From assembly GCA_014651175.1 (NCBI GenBank), contig BMWJ01000018.1, forward strand, positions 1-64,000: 64,000 bases of DNA, written 5' to 3'. The first letter of the stretch is position 1, and each line of letters starts with the position of its first letter. The stretch comes from Streptomyces clavifer. Lineage in GTDB: Bacteria; Actinomycetota; Actinomycetes; Streptomycetales; Streptomycetaceae. Shown in pieces: positions 7,566 to 15,266 of this stretch. Both the position numbers and the translations under genes were made by a program. The notes beneath the pieces were generated by a model. That model did not search any database. It was not told the DNA's origin and was given only the letters and a program-made list of their open reading frames with translations.

Positions 7566-8924
7566 TCACTTCTGTTCGTACGCGGCCATCGCGGCCCGTA
7601 CGGCGGGGGAGAAGAGCTCCGGGCCCAGCGCGTCGGAGTGCGCCAGGCCCTCGGGTGAGAGCCGCAGCAGACCGGGGGGCGCGGACGTGTCCAGCCAGCC
7701 GCGCCCGGCGACGAGGTCGAGCTCGTCCGTGAAGTCGGCCCGGGGATCCGACCCGAACCGCTCTCGGTACTCCTCGGACCGCAGACCCCCGGCCTGGAGC
7801 AGCGACTGCAGAACGTGGCGCCTGCGCGCCTCGTCACCGTCGACGTACCTGCCGACCTCGGCGCGGGAGAAGTCCTCGGTCGCCGTGAATCCGTCGATGA
7901 TGCCCCTGATCTCCCGCATCTCCACCGCGTAGTCGAAGGAGTAGTGCAGCGAGGAGGTGTACGAGCGGGCGCCGCAGCCGAGCCCGATCATGCCGTCGGT
8001 CTGGCAGGCGTAGTCGTCGGGACCCGCGTGCGGCGCGTCGGCCCGGCGGAACATCCGCATCGACACCTGCTCGTACCCCTGGCCCAGCAGATGCTCCCGG
8101 CCCGCACGGTAGAGGCGCAGCCGCTGCTCGTCCCAGGCGGCGTCCGGCCCGTCCGCTGTGCCCGCCGCGGTGCCCTGGCGGCCGAGGCCGGTCAGCGGGC
8201 GCACGTACAGCGGGTAGAGGTACAGCTCCTCGGGCCGCCAGGCCAGGGCGGCGTCCAGCGAGGTGCGCCAGGTCTTCTCCGTCTGCCCGTCGATCCCGTA
8301 GATCAGGTCGATGTTGAGGACCGGGATGCGGGCGTCCCGGATCCGGCCCAGGGCCGCCTCGACCTCGGAGCGGTGCTGCGGGCGGACCGCCGCACGTGCC
8401 TCGGCGTCGACGAAACTCTGCACACCGATGCTGATGCGGGTGGTGCCGCGGTCGGCGAGCACGGCCAGCCGGTCCGCCGTCGCAGTCGACGGTGAGGTCT
8501 CCACCGACAGGGGGACGGACCGCAGATCGGCCCCCATCCGCTTCTCCGCTATGTCGCAGAGCCGCTCCAACTCGCCGGCGGTCAGGAAGGTGGGAGTGCC
8601 ACCGCCGAACGCGGCGGCCGAGAAGCGCACCGGCCCGTCGTCCCCCAGCGCGTCCCGGACGGCGGAGGCCTGCCGGTCCAGCGCGTCCAGATAGCGCGTG
8701 GTCAGCTCGTCGGGTGCGCCGATCCGGGTGAACAGGTTGCAGAATCCGCAGCGGACCTCGCAGAACGGTATGTGGAGGTAGAGCGAGAGCGCGTCCTTGC
8801 GCTCCGCCGCCCACAGGTCGCGCAGCAGCGGCCGGCCGGCGTGGTGGGCGGCGAGCGGGCGGTACGCCGTCTTGTGCGGGTAGGCGTAGACGTAGCTCTG
8901 GTAGGGCCTGGTGGCGCTGGTCAT
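7566..8924 (-). CDS. STM4012-family radical SAM protein (HemN/HemW-like)
   Basis: 452 residues. SLYLHIPFCEVRCGFCN holds the CxxxCxxC motif (C55, C59, C62) in the form typical of coproporphyrinogen-oxidase-like radical SAM enzymes. FGGGTPTFLT, SVETSPST, TRISIGVQSF and NIDLIYGIDGQT follow as in HemN/HemW. The C-terminal part (about 330-450) carries the HemN-type domain with GLGCGARSYTSSLHYSFDYA. Despite the resemblance, its place between STM4013 and STM4011 argues against a haem role. The start at 8924 overlaps the STM4013 stop as ATGA, so the genes are translationally coupled. The substrate is unknown. Confidence 0.87.
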   Translation of the reverse strand: MTSATRPYQSYVYAYPHKTAYRPLAAHHAGRPLLRDLWAAERKDALSLYLHIPFCEVRCGFCNLFTRIGAPDELTTRYLDALDRQASAVRDALGDDGPVRFSAAAFGGGTPTFLTAGELERLCDIAEKRMGADLRSVPLSVETSPSTATADRLAVLADRGTTRISIGVQSFVDAEARAAVRPQHRSEVEAALGRIRDARIPVLNIDLIYGIDGQTEKTWRTSLDAALAWRPEELYLYPLYVRPLTGLGRQGTAAGTADGPDAAWDEQRLRLYRAGREHLLGQGYEQVSMRMFRRADAPHAGPDDYACQTDGMIGLGCGARSYTSSLHYSFDYAVEMREIRGIIDGFTATEDFSRAEVGRYVDGDEARRRHVLQSLLQAGGLRSEEYRERFGSDPRADFTDELDLVAGRGWLDTSAPPGLLRLSPEGLAHSDALGPELFSPAVRAAMAAYEQK

Positions 8925-9733
8925 CGAGATGCCCCCGGATCGAGGAAGAAGTGGGCGTACGGCACGGTCCAGACCGCTTCGTGGCCGAGCCGGTGGCCGG
9001 TGTACCCGTCGTCGCCGTAGGCCGTGCCGTGATCGGAGCAGACGATGGCGAAGCACCTGCGGCGACTGCTCGCGGCGGCGAACAGGCGCCCGATGTGCCG
9101 GTCCACGTACTCCAGGGCCGCGGCGTGGGTCGCCCTGGAGTCACCCGCGTCGGCGGTGGCTCCGGGCAGGTGGAACCAGTTGGGCTGGTGCAGGGCCGAC
9201 ACATTGACGAACAGGAACAGCTTCTGCTCCCGGGGCAGTTCCGCGACGACCTGTTCGGCGCACGCCACCTGCTCCTCGAAGGACGTCGGCGACGCCACCC
9301 CGAATTCCGGCTCCCAGTGGCTCTCCTGGAACATTCCGGGCAGCACGGAGCCGAGTGGGGGGCGGCGGTTGAAGAAGCCGACCCCGCCGACGCACACCGT
9401 GCGATAGCCGGCCCCGGCGAGGCCGGAGACCACATCGGGTGTGTCGTGGACGAAGGTGCCGTCCGCGGTGGACTCACTGCCCGCGAAGCGCGCCGCGAAC
9501 AGGCGCGGGTGCGGGCCGGGCGATGCGGGCGTCGGCAGGAAACCGGCGAAGATCGCCTGATGGGAGGCGTAGGTGAAGCTGCCCGGTGCATGCCTCTTCT
9601 CCCAGGCACCGCCCGGCAGATGCCGGGAGAGATTCGGCAGGCGCCCCGCGGCGGCCAGCTCCTCGGCGACGTCGTACCGCAGCGTGTCCAGGGTGACGAG
9701 CAGCAGATCGTGACTGCCCACCACCGTGTTCAT
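8921..9733 (-). CDS. STM4013-family hydrolase (alkaline phosphatase/sulfatase fold)
   Basis: 270 residues. The N terminus LLLVTLDTLRYDVAEE and the later IVCSDHGTAYGDDGYTGHRL supply the metal-binding Asp/His residues of the alkaline phosphatase-sulfatase superfamily. The Thr in DTLRYD sits where the nucleophile is expected. HAPGSFTYASHQAIFAGFLP is also typical. No signal peptide is visible, which is unusual for sulfatases and suggests an intracellular substrate, perhaps the product of the neighbouring radical SAM enzymes (inference). It lies 37 bases after STM4014 and its stop overlaps the next start. The start at 9733 (MNTVVGSHD) lacks a strong ribosome binding site, so a few codons of uncertainty remain. 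Confidence 0.84.
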   Translation of the reverse strand: MNTVVGSHDLLLVTLDTLRYDVAEELAAAGRLPNLSRHLPGGAWEKRHAPGSFTYASHQAIFAGFLPTPASPGPHPRLFAARFAGSESTADGTFVHDTPDVVSGLAGAGYRTVCVGGVGFFNRRPPLGSVLPGMFQESHWEPEFGVASPTSFEEQVACAEQVVAELPREQKLFLFVNVSALHQPNWFHLPGATADAGDSRATHAAALEYVDRHIGRLFAAASSRRRCFAIVCSDHGTAYGDDGYTGHRLGHEAVWTVPYAHFFLDPGASR

Positions 9734-9770
9734 GTCGGGATTGCGTGGATCCGTGACGCCGGGAGGGGCG

Positions 9771-10922
9771 TCAGGAGGTAGTGGTGGCACGGTCGTTCCT
9801 CGCACAGTCGTTCCTCGGCCGTTCCTCGTTGTTCCTCAGCACGGCGGCCACCTGGGCCGCGTACGTGTCCAGTCCCTCCGCGCCGCTGCCCGGCAGGCCG
9901 GTCAGCCGGGGCAGGAGGTCCCCGAAGGCATTGACCTCACCTACGGCGAAGCGCCGCCAGCCGGTGGCGGGCAGCAGATCGACGCCCACGCACAGCGTGT
10001 CCGGGAAGCAGGCCGCTGCCCGCTCGCACACGGCCAGGGCCGCGTCCCAGCTGCCGCCCGCCGCCTCGACGGAGGTCCGTACCGCGTCGAGATCACCGCG
10101 GGCACCGCCCAGATGCAGGTTGGTCATGGGGGACCGGCTGGTCCGCACGACCGCGTGCGTCGCCCGGCCCGCGACCACGACGACCCGGAGGTCTGCCGCC
10201 CGCCCCCGCTGCGACGCCTTGGGCAGCCAGCGCTCGATGTGCAGGCCGTCCGGTGCCAGGGCGTCGACGACCGCGGCCACCTCGTGCTCCGTCGTGCAGT
10301 GGCGCACCCTCAGGGAGTTGAAGAGCCGTCCCTCGCTGTCCCGTTCGACCGACGTCGCCGCCCGCACCCGGCCGGAACCCGCCGTCTCCACGGCAAGCAC
10401 TCCGGAGGCGGACGAACCGTGCGCGGGTTTCACGAACACCCGGGGCATGCGGTGGTCCGCCATCAGCGCACGGACGTCCGCCCACCCTCGCACCGGGGCC
10501 CCCGCGGGCCCCGACGTCGGCGAGGCCGGCAAGGGGACCCCGGCGGCGTCCAGCACACCGTGGCAGAGCCGCTTGTCGAACAGAACGGCGATGTCGTCCG
10601 GATCGTCCAGCAGGACGGCTCCCGCCGCCGTCGCCGCCCGAGCCACGTCCCGTACCGCCGACGTGAAGCGGGCGTACCAGCGGGCCGAGCCCTCCACCCT
10701 GGTCGGGTCGTCGACCCCGCGCAGCACCCGCTCGACCTCGGCGTCCTCACCCGGCGAGTCGATGCGCACCCGCTCGCCGGGCAGGAAGACCGCCTCGCCC
10801 CTCAGCACCTCGAGCCAGGACACCGTGCGGGCGTCCGGCAGCCCGGCGGCGCGCACGGCGTCCTGGAAGAGGGCGACTCTGCGGTTGCCGGGATTGCCGA
10901 CCACCGCGAGGCGCGGCGGCAC
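9771..10922 (-). CDS. STM4014-family protein, ATP-grasp-like
   Basis: 383 residues from the GTG at 10922, one base after the stop of the preceding STM4015 gene; an ATG at 10943, inside that gene, would add seven residues. The start PPRLAVVGNPGNRRVALFQD is typical of the family. The middle (RVFVKPAHGSSASGVLAVET) and the later VGVDLLPATGWRRFAVGEVN resemble ATP-grasp ligases of the RimK type: a Lys that would hold ATP phosphates and acidic/Asn residues for Mg. A ligase role, joining an amino acid or peptide to an acid through an acyl phosphate, is an inference from fold. If correct, the operon pairs two radical SAM enzymes with a ligase, as modified-peptide pathways do. Confidence 0.8.
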   Translation of the reverse strand: MPPRLAVVGNPGNRRVALFQDAVRAAGLPDARTVSWLEVLRGEAVFLPGERVRIDSPGEDAEVERVLRGVDDPTRVEGSARWYARFTSAVRDVARAATAAGAVLLDDPDDIAVLFDKRLCHGVLDAAGVPLPASPTSGPAGAPVRGWADVRALMADHRMPRVFVKPAHGSSASGVLAVETAGSGRVRAATSVERDSEGRLFNSLRVRHCTTEHEVAAVVDALAPDGLHIERWLPKASQRGRAADLRVVVVAGRATHAVVRTSRSPMTNLHLGGARGDLDAVRTSVEAAGGSWDAALAVCERAAACFPDTLCVGVDLLPATGWRRFAVGEVNAFGDLLPRLTGLPGSGAEGLDTYAAQVAAVLRNNEERPRNDCARNDRATTTS

Positions 10923-10923
10923 G

Positions 10924-11889
10924 CTATTCGCTGACCGCGACATACCGGGACTCGTCGTCCTCGGGATCCCAGTGGTCCGCCTCCTCCAGATCGACCTTCA
11001 CACCGGCCCGGGCGCACAGGTCCCGGATGCGCGAGACGAGCGGATCGGTGAGGTAGTGGTGGTGCAGATCCAGCGAGGTCAGATGGGTGAGCGGCTGACC
11101 GTCGAGGAGGGCCTGCGCTCCCGCGTCACCGAGGGTGCCCATCGCCAGCGAGAGCGACTCCAGCCGGGCGACGACCGGGGCGGAGGCGACCGCCGTCGCG
11201 ATCTCGTCCTGGATCTCGCTGTTCTGCAGGCCCAGGTGGCGCAGCCGGGGGAACGCGGCACCCGACAGCACCGGACGCATGTCCTCCACCGTGGCGTCGC
11301 CGCCGTACCAACCGGCCCCGAACCACAGCTCGAGCCGCTCCAGAGCGGGGAGCTCGGACGCGCCGACCGCGCGTACGACATGGCCCGGCAGGCCGCCGGA
11401 CTCGAATCGCAGCGACTTCAGCCCGTCATGCCGCACCGGCCGCAGCCGCAGCTTCTCCTCCTCCGGCACGGGATCGCCACCACCGCGCACCGTCAGCTCC
11501 TCCAGGAGGGGGAAGGCCTCGATCAGCGGGGTGATGTCGCACATCTCCAGCCAGGACACCTCGCACTCCTCGCCCACCACGTCGGCCAGGAACAGGGCGC
11601 GAAGTGCCGGGAACCGGTGGGCGTCCGCGGCGACCTGCTCCACCACGGGGGTGAACGAGGTGTACTCGTCGTGCCACCAGGGGCCGATCAGCAGCGCTCG
11701 CACCCGGGCCGGGTCGACCGTGCCGAGGAAGTGCTCCCATAGCTCGGAGAACGTCAGCTCCTTCCACGCGCAGTCCAGTCGCCAGGCCACGGAGTCCGCC
11801 GCCGGCAGGCCCCCGGGCAGCGGGTCGTCGGGCTGAGGCAGCGTGAGGACCGTCAGGCCGTTGAAGACATCGGGATGTTCGATCGTCAT
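10924..11889 (-). CDS. STM4015-family protein, leucine-rich-repeat-like (copy 1)
   Basis: 321 residues. The C-terminal half has repeated LRR/ribonuclease-inhibitor-like units (RLRHLGLQNSEIQDEIATAV, LESLSLAMGTLGDAGAQALL, LTSLDLHHHYLTDPLVSRI). It is closely related to the next upstream gene: both contain the blocks PVVARL, GQPLTHLT and SLDLHHH/TLDLHHH, so they are tandem duplicates. The start at 11889 is preceded by GTGAGGGCACG and lies 7 bases after the stop of copy 2. LRR folds usually bind proteins, so it may hold a substrate or partner of the STM4011-4014 enzymes; nothing catalytic is visible. Confidence 0.85.
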   Translation of the reverse strand: MTIEHPDVFNGLTVLTLPQPDDPLPGGLPAADSVAWRLDCAWKELTFSELWEHFLGTVDPARVRALLIGPWWHDEYTSFTPVVEQVAADAHRFPALRALFLADVVGEECEVSWLEMCDITPLIEAFPLLEELTVRGGGDPVPEEEKLRLRPVRHDGLKSLRFESGGLPGHVVRAVGASELPALERLELWFGAGWYGGDATVEDMRPVLSGAAFPRLRHLGLQNSEIQDEIATAVASAPVVARLESLSLAMGTLGDAGAQALLDGQPLTHLTSLDLHHHYLTDPLVSRIRDLCARAGVKVDLEEADHWDPEDDESRYVAVSE

Positions 11890-11896
11890 CGTGCCC

Positions 11897-12856
11897 TCAC
11901 TCCGCAACCGTGGTGTAGCGCCCTGCCGCGCCCTGGTCGCCCCACGGTTCGCAGCGCTCGGACAGGTCGACCCGGACACCGTGCGGCTCCAGAGCCGCTG
12001 TGATCCGGTGTTCCATCGGCTCGGTCAGGAAGTGGTGGTGCAGATCGAGCGTGGTGAGATGGGTGAGCGGCTGGCCCTCGAGCAGCGCGGCCGCTCCCTC
12101 GTCCCCGAGCGTGCCGCAGGACAGGTCCAGCGTACGGAGCCGTGCGACGACGGGTGCCGAGGCGACGGCGGCCGCGATCTCGTTCTCTATCTCGCTGTTG
12201 CGCAGGCCCAGGTGGTGCAGTTGGGGGAAGCGGGTGCCGGCGAGCAGCGGCGCCAGGTCCGGAAGGCCGACGTCGCCGTCGTACGCCGAGACGCCCAGCC
12301 AGAGGTCGAGGACCTCCAGCGCGGGCAGTTCACTGTCGAGTACGCCCCGGACCACGTCCACGGGAAGGCCGCCCGACTCGATGGTGAGCGCGCGCAGCGA
12401 CCCGTGCTTGACCGGCGGGAACACCAGTTCGCTGCTGCCGCGCACCCCGAGCCCTTCGAGATCGGGGAACGCGGTGAGGAGAGCCGTGACGTCGGACTGC
12501 TGGATCCAGGAGATCTCGGCCTCCTCCATCACCAGGTCCCCGACGAAGACCGCGCGCAGCGACGTCAGCCGGTCGGCCGCGGCGACGACGAGGCCGATGG
12601 GGTACGCCGAAGTCTCCTCGTACGTCTCCCCCCACTGCCCGATGATCAGAGCCTCGACCCCGGCCGGGTCCACGGCATCGAGGAACGACGTGAACTCCTG
12701 CTCCCAGGTCAGCTCCTCCCTGTCGGAGTCGAACGGGTCGACGCTGATGCGCCAGGCCACGGCATCGGCCGCCGGGCGGGCCGCCCCACCGGTCTCGTGC
12801 TGGAAATCGACGGCCGGAAGGCCGAGCAACTCGTGCAGGTGGTCCACACCGGACAT
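11897..12856 (-). CDS. STM4015-family protein, leucine-rich-repeat-like (copy 2, first gene of the operon)
   Basis: 319 residues, starting at the ATG at 12856, which has AGGAG eight bases upstream; the earlier in-frame ATG at 12907 has no such signal. The N terminus (VDHLHELLGLPAVDFQ) differs from copy 1. The repeats match it well: FPQLHHLGLRNSEIENEIAA, LRTLDLSCGTLGDEGAAALL and LTHLTTLDLHHHFLTEPMEH. It is the promoter-proximal gene of the STM4015-STM4015-4014-4013-4012-4011 operon and is divergent, across 164 bases, from the 13021 gene. Two LRR copies in one operon may mean two partners or a heterodimer (inference). Confidence 0.85.
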   Translation of the reverse strand: MSGVDHLHELLGLPAVDFQHETGGAARPAADAVAWRISVDPFDSDREELTWEQEFTSFLDAVDPAGVEALIIGQWGETYEETSAYPIGLVVAAADRLTSLRAVFVGDLVMEEAEISWIQQSDVTALLTAFPDLEGLGVRGSSELVFPPVKHGSLRALTIESGGLPVDVVRGVLDSELPALEVLDLWLGVSAYDGDVGLPDLAPLLAGTRFPQLHHLGLRNSEIENEIAAAVASAPVVARLRTLDLSCGTLGDEGAAALLEGQPLTHLTTLDLHHHFLTEPMEHRITAALEPHGVRVDLSERCEPWGDQGAAGRYTTVAE

Positions 12857-13020
12857 GGCACTGAGCTCCTGATACTGAGGGCGATTGTTGTCCGCAAGGT
12901 GTATCAAGCCCCACTGACATCGATGGAACCGGGCCTGAGCCGAGACCGGTTGTCAGACCCCCGTCGTAGCGTTCCATCCGTGGCCGGCACAGCGGGTGCT
13001 GCCACGGAGGGGAGACGTCT

Positions 13021-13347
13021 GTGTACCGGCAGGGCGATGTACTGATCGTGGCGTTGGACGAGTCGGAGGTGCCCGCGCCCTTCCTCGACGCGACGGGTGA
13101 ACTGCGCGACGGGCGGGGGCGGCTGGTGCTGGCGCTGGGTGAGGTCACCGGGCACGCCCATGCGGTGCAGGGGCCGGGCCGGCTGATGCGTGAGGCCGGG
13201 CCGTTCGGCCCGATGCTGCTCCATCTCCCCGACGGGGGGCGGGTGGTGCACGAGGAGCACGCGGCGATAGGACTGCCGAAGGGCTGGTTCCGCGTGGTGC
13301 GCCAGCGGGAGTACGCACCGGGGGCCGTCCGCATGGTCGCGGACTGA
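13021..13347 (+). CDS. Small conserved protein of unknown function (YRQGDVL...GHAH type)
   Basis: 108 residues from a GTG at 13021, with GGAGGGGAGACGTCT just before it. Recognisable blocks are YRQGDVLIVALDE, RLVLALGEVTGHAHAVQ and HEEHAAIGLPKGWFRVVRQR. Two histidines in GHAH and two in HEEH suggest a small beta-rich fold with possible metal binding. I have seen similar sequences next to DUF6745 genes, as here, but know no function. It heads a plus-strand pair divergent from the STM4015-4011 operon, sharing a 164-base control region. Confidence 0.7.
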   Translation: MYRQGDVLIVALDESEVPAPFLDATGELRDGRGRLVLALGEVTGHAHAVQGPGRLMREAGPFGPMLLHLPDGGRVVHEEHAAIGLPKGWFRVVRQREYAPGAVRMVAD

Positions 13348-13487
13348 CCGTCGCGACGGTGGACGCGATGGTGACGCGGTACCGCGATGGAGCCGGGCGA
13401 GCGAGCCCGGTGCGGGTGAACGAGATCGATGTGGACGACGCGGTGACGCGCGTACCAGCAGACCAGGACAGGGGACGGGGAACACCG

Positions 13488-14489
13488 ATGCAGTACGTGA
13501 ACGCATGGCGGGCCGTGGCGGCGGCGACGGGCGCGGCCGACCGGGGAGCCGCCGAGGACGGGGTGCGGCTCGCCTATCGCAGCGCCGGCCTTGCCGAGCC
13601 GGAGCGCATCATCTGGGCGGACTCGCCCAGAGCGGCCGTCGAGGTGGTCGAGAAGCTCGTCGACGCGGGGTGCTCGGTGCGCGAGGACGTCCGCACCCGC
13701 CCCTGGGCGGAGGAGCGTCGCCGGATGTACGACGAACTGGGCCCGGCCGGCTGGTCCGCACTGTGGTCCGCCACCGGGGCACAGCTGTGGGAGACCACGG
13801 CCGCGCTGGCCGATCGCATACGTGCCGGGGTCGTGGCGGAGTTCGCCGTGCGGCCCGAGGACGAGTCGGCCGTGCGCCTGCTCCTGCTGGACGCGGTCCT
13901 CGGCCAGCACGACGCGGCATGGCTCGCCGCCTTCGACGGCCGGGGCGACCGGCTGACCGGACTGGCCGAGGTCGCCAGGAACGCCGGCTGGTGGTGGCCC
14001 TACGAGCGCGCCGTGGTGATCAGTGAACGACCCGTGGCACTCCACCGGGACGAGGCCGGCCGGCTCGACCGGGGCGACGGGCCTGCCCTCGCCTACCGTG
14101 ACGGTTTCGCACTGCACGCCTGGCGCGGCATGCCCGTGCCGGCTGAATTCCTCGACGGACTGGCGTCCTTGACCCCCGACCGGATACGGGCCGAGGAGAA
14201 CGCGGAGCTGCGCCGCGTGATGCTGGAGTACTACGGGTACGACCGCTACCTCACCGAATCCGGCGCCGAGCCGGTGCACCGTGACGAGACCGGCATCCTC
14301 TGGCGGATCGCGCTGGACGGCGACGAGGACGTCGTGATGGTCGAGGTGGTCAATTCGACCCCGGAGCCGGACGGGACCAGCCGCACGTACTGGCTGCGGG
14401 TGCCGCCGCGGACCAGGACGGCCAAGGAGGGGGTGGCCTGGACCTTCGGTCTGGACGGTGATGTCTACGCCCCGGTGCGCCAGACCTGA
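13488..14489 (+). CDS. DUF6745-family protein
   Basis: 333 residues from the ATG at 13488 (MQYVNAWRAVAAATGAADR), preceded by GGGGACGGGGAACACCG; an upstream in-frame start at 13359 would add 43 poorly conserved residues. The N-terminal half is alpha-helical with many Trp and Ala. The middle (WWPYERAVVISERPVALHRD) and the repeated form RD-GPALAYRDGFALHAWRG are the parts I associate with DUF6745. The C-terminal part (RVMLEYYGYDRYL, RTYWLRVPPRTRTAKEGVAW) ends the family region. No catalytic motif is evident. It follows the small gene at 13021 by about 140 bases. Confidence 0.7.
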   Translation: MQYVNAWRAVAAATGAADRGAAEDGVRLAYRSAGLAEPERIIWADSPRAAVEVVEKLVDAGCSVREDVRTRPWAEERRRMYDELGPAGWSALWSATGAQLWETTAALADRIRAGVVAEFAVRPEDESAVRLLLLDAVLGQHDAAWLAAFDGRGDRLTGLAEVARNAGWWWPYERAVVISERPVALHRDEAGRLDRGDGPALAYRDGFALHAWRGMPVPAEFLDGLASLTPDRIRAEENAELRRVMLEYYGYDRYLTESGAEPVHRDETGILWRIALDGDEDVVMVEVVNSTPEPDGTSRTYWLRVPPRTRTAKEGVAWTFGLDGDVYAPVRQT

Positions 14490-14501
14490 CCGGGGTCGTT
14501 C

Positions 14502-14582
14502 GCCCGTACCTCGGCGGCCCGTACCTCGGTGGCCCGTTCCCTGCGGTCTGCGGTCTGCGGTCCTCGCTCTTCGGTTTGCGGT
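14502..14582. repeat. Short degenerate tandem repeats between convergent genes
   Basis: GCCCGTACCTCGG occurs at 14502-14514 and again at 14517-14529 (period 15), followed by a weaker GCCCGTTCCCTGCGG. Then TGCGGTC-type 7-base units repeat several times up to about 14582. They fill the gap between the DUF6745 and TetR genes. No clear terminator hairpin was seen. Confidence 0.55.
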
Positions 14583-14604
14583 CCGGGACCTGCGGGGTGA
14601 CCGG

Positions 14605-15216
14605 TCAGGCCGTCAGCGCCGCGTGCTCGATGCCGAGTTCGCGGGCGAGCGCCTCCTCGGTCCACTGCAGCATCGTCGCCCGGGAGAGCGGACCCGCGTA
14701 CGACGTCATCTGGACGGCCAAGCCGTCCAGGAGCGCGGTCAGCCGCCAGGCCACGGACATCGGGTCGTCGCAGTGGAACTCGCCGGCGGCGGCGCCCTCC
14801 TCGATCACCTCGGCCAGCTCCGCCTTCCACTGCTGGTCGAGATCGCCTGCCACCTCGCGCAGCACAGGATCGCGCAGGGAGGCCGCCCATCCCTCGATCC
14901 ACAACCGCCAGCCCTTGGCCTGGCCCGTCGGTGCGTACCAGCGCACAGCCGCCCGCAGCCGCCGCACCGCGCTGGTGCGGCGGGTCAGCAGCCTGCGCAG
15001 ATGGGCCAGATCGGCCTCCGCGGCGTACGCGAACGCTGCCGCCACCAGCTTCTCCTTGGTGGAGAAGTGATAGAGCACCAGCGCGTTGCTCACGCCGAGG
15101 ACCGAGGCGACGTCGGCGATCCGTATCGCGGAGACACCCCGCACCTCGATCTGTTCGACAGCAGCGCGCAGAAGCTCCTCGCGTCGCTCCGCCACGCTCA
15201 GTCGTACCCTCGCCAC
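14605..15216 (-). CDS. TetR/AcrR-family regulator
   Basis: 203 residues. The N-terminal HTH is clear (AAVEQIEVRGVSAIRIADVA, then GVSNALVLYHFSTKEKL, about residues 18-60). The C-terminal ligand domain is helical, with several Trp (RWYAPTGQAKGWRLWIEGWA). It lies 50 bases downstream of the dehydrogenase gene on the same strand, so the two are probably one transcript. The TetR-type dyad at 16491-16510 upstream of the dehydrogenase is the likely operator, which would make this an autoregulated local repressor. The ligand is unknown, perhaps an amino acid or keto acid by context. Confidence 0.88.
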   Translation of the reverse strand: MARVRLSVAERREELLRAAVEQIEVRGVSAIRIADVASVLGVSNALVLYHFSTKEKLVAAAFAYAAEADLAHLRRLLTRRTSAVRRLRAAVRWYAPTGQAKGWRLWIEGWAASLRDPVLREVAGDLDQQWKAELAEVIEEGAAAGEFHCDDPMSVAWRLTALLDGLAVQMTSYAGPLSRATMLQWTEEALARELGIEHAALTA

Positions 15217-15266
15217 GCACTCACCCTAACCAATGCGCCCGAACGGGCAGCGGACCGCCCGCGCCC

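Noticed and set aside
7834-9609. A 591-codon minus-strand frame across STM4012 and STM4013
   Set aside because: It is out of frame with both genes, which have intact CxxxCxxC and phosphatase motifs and an ATGA junction.
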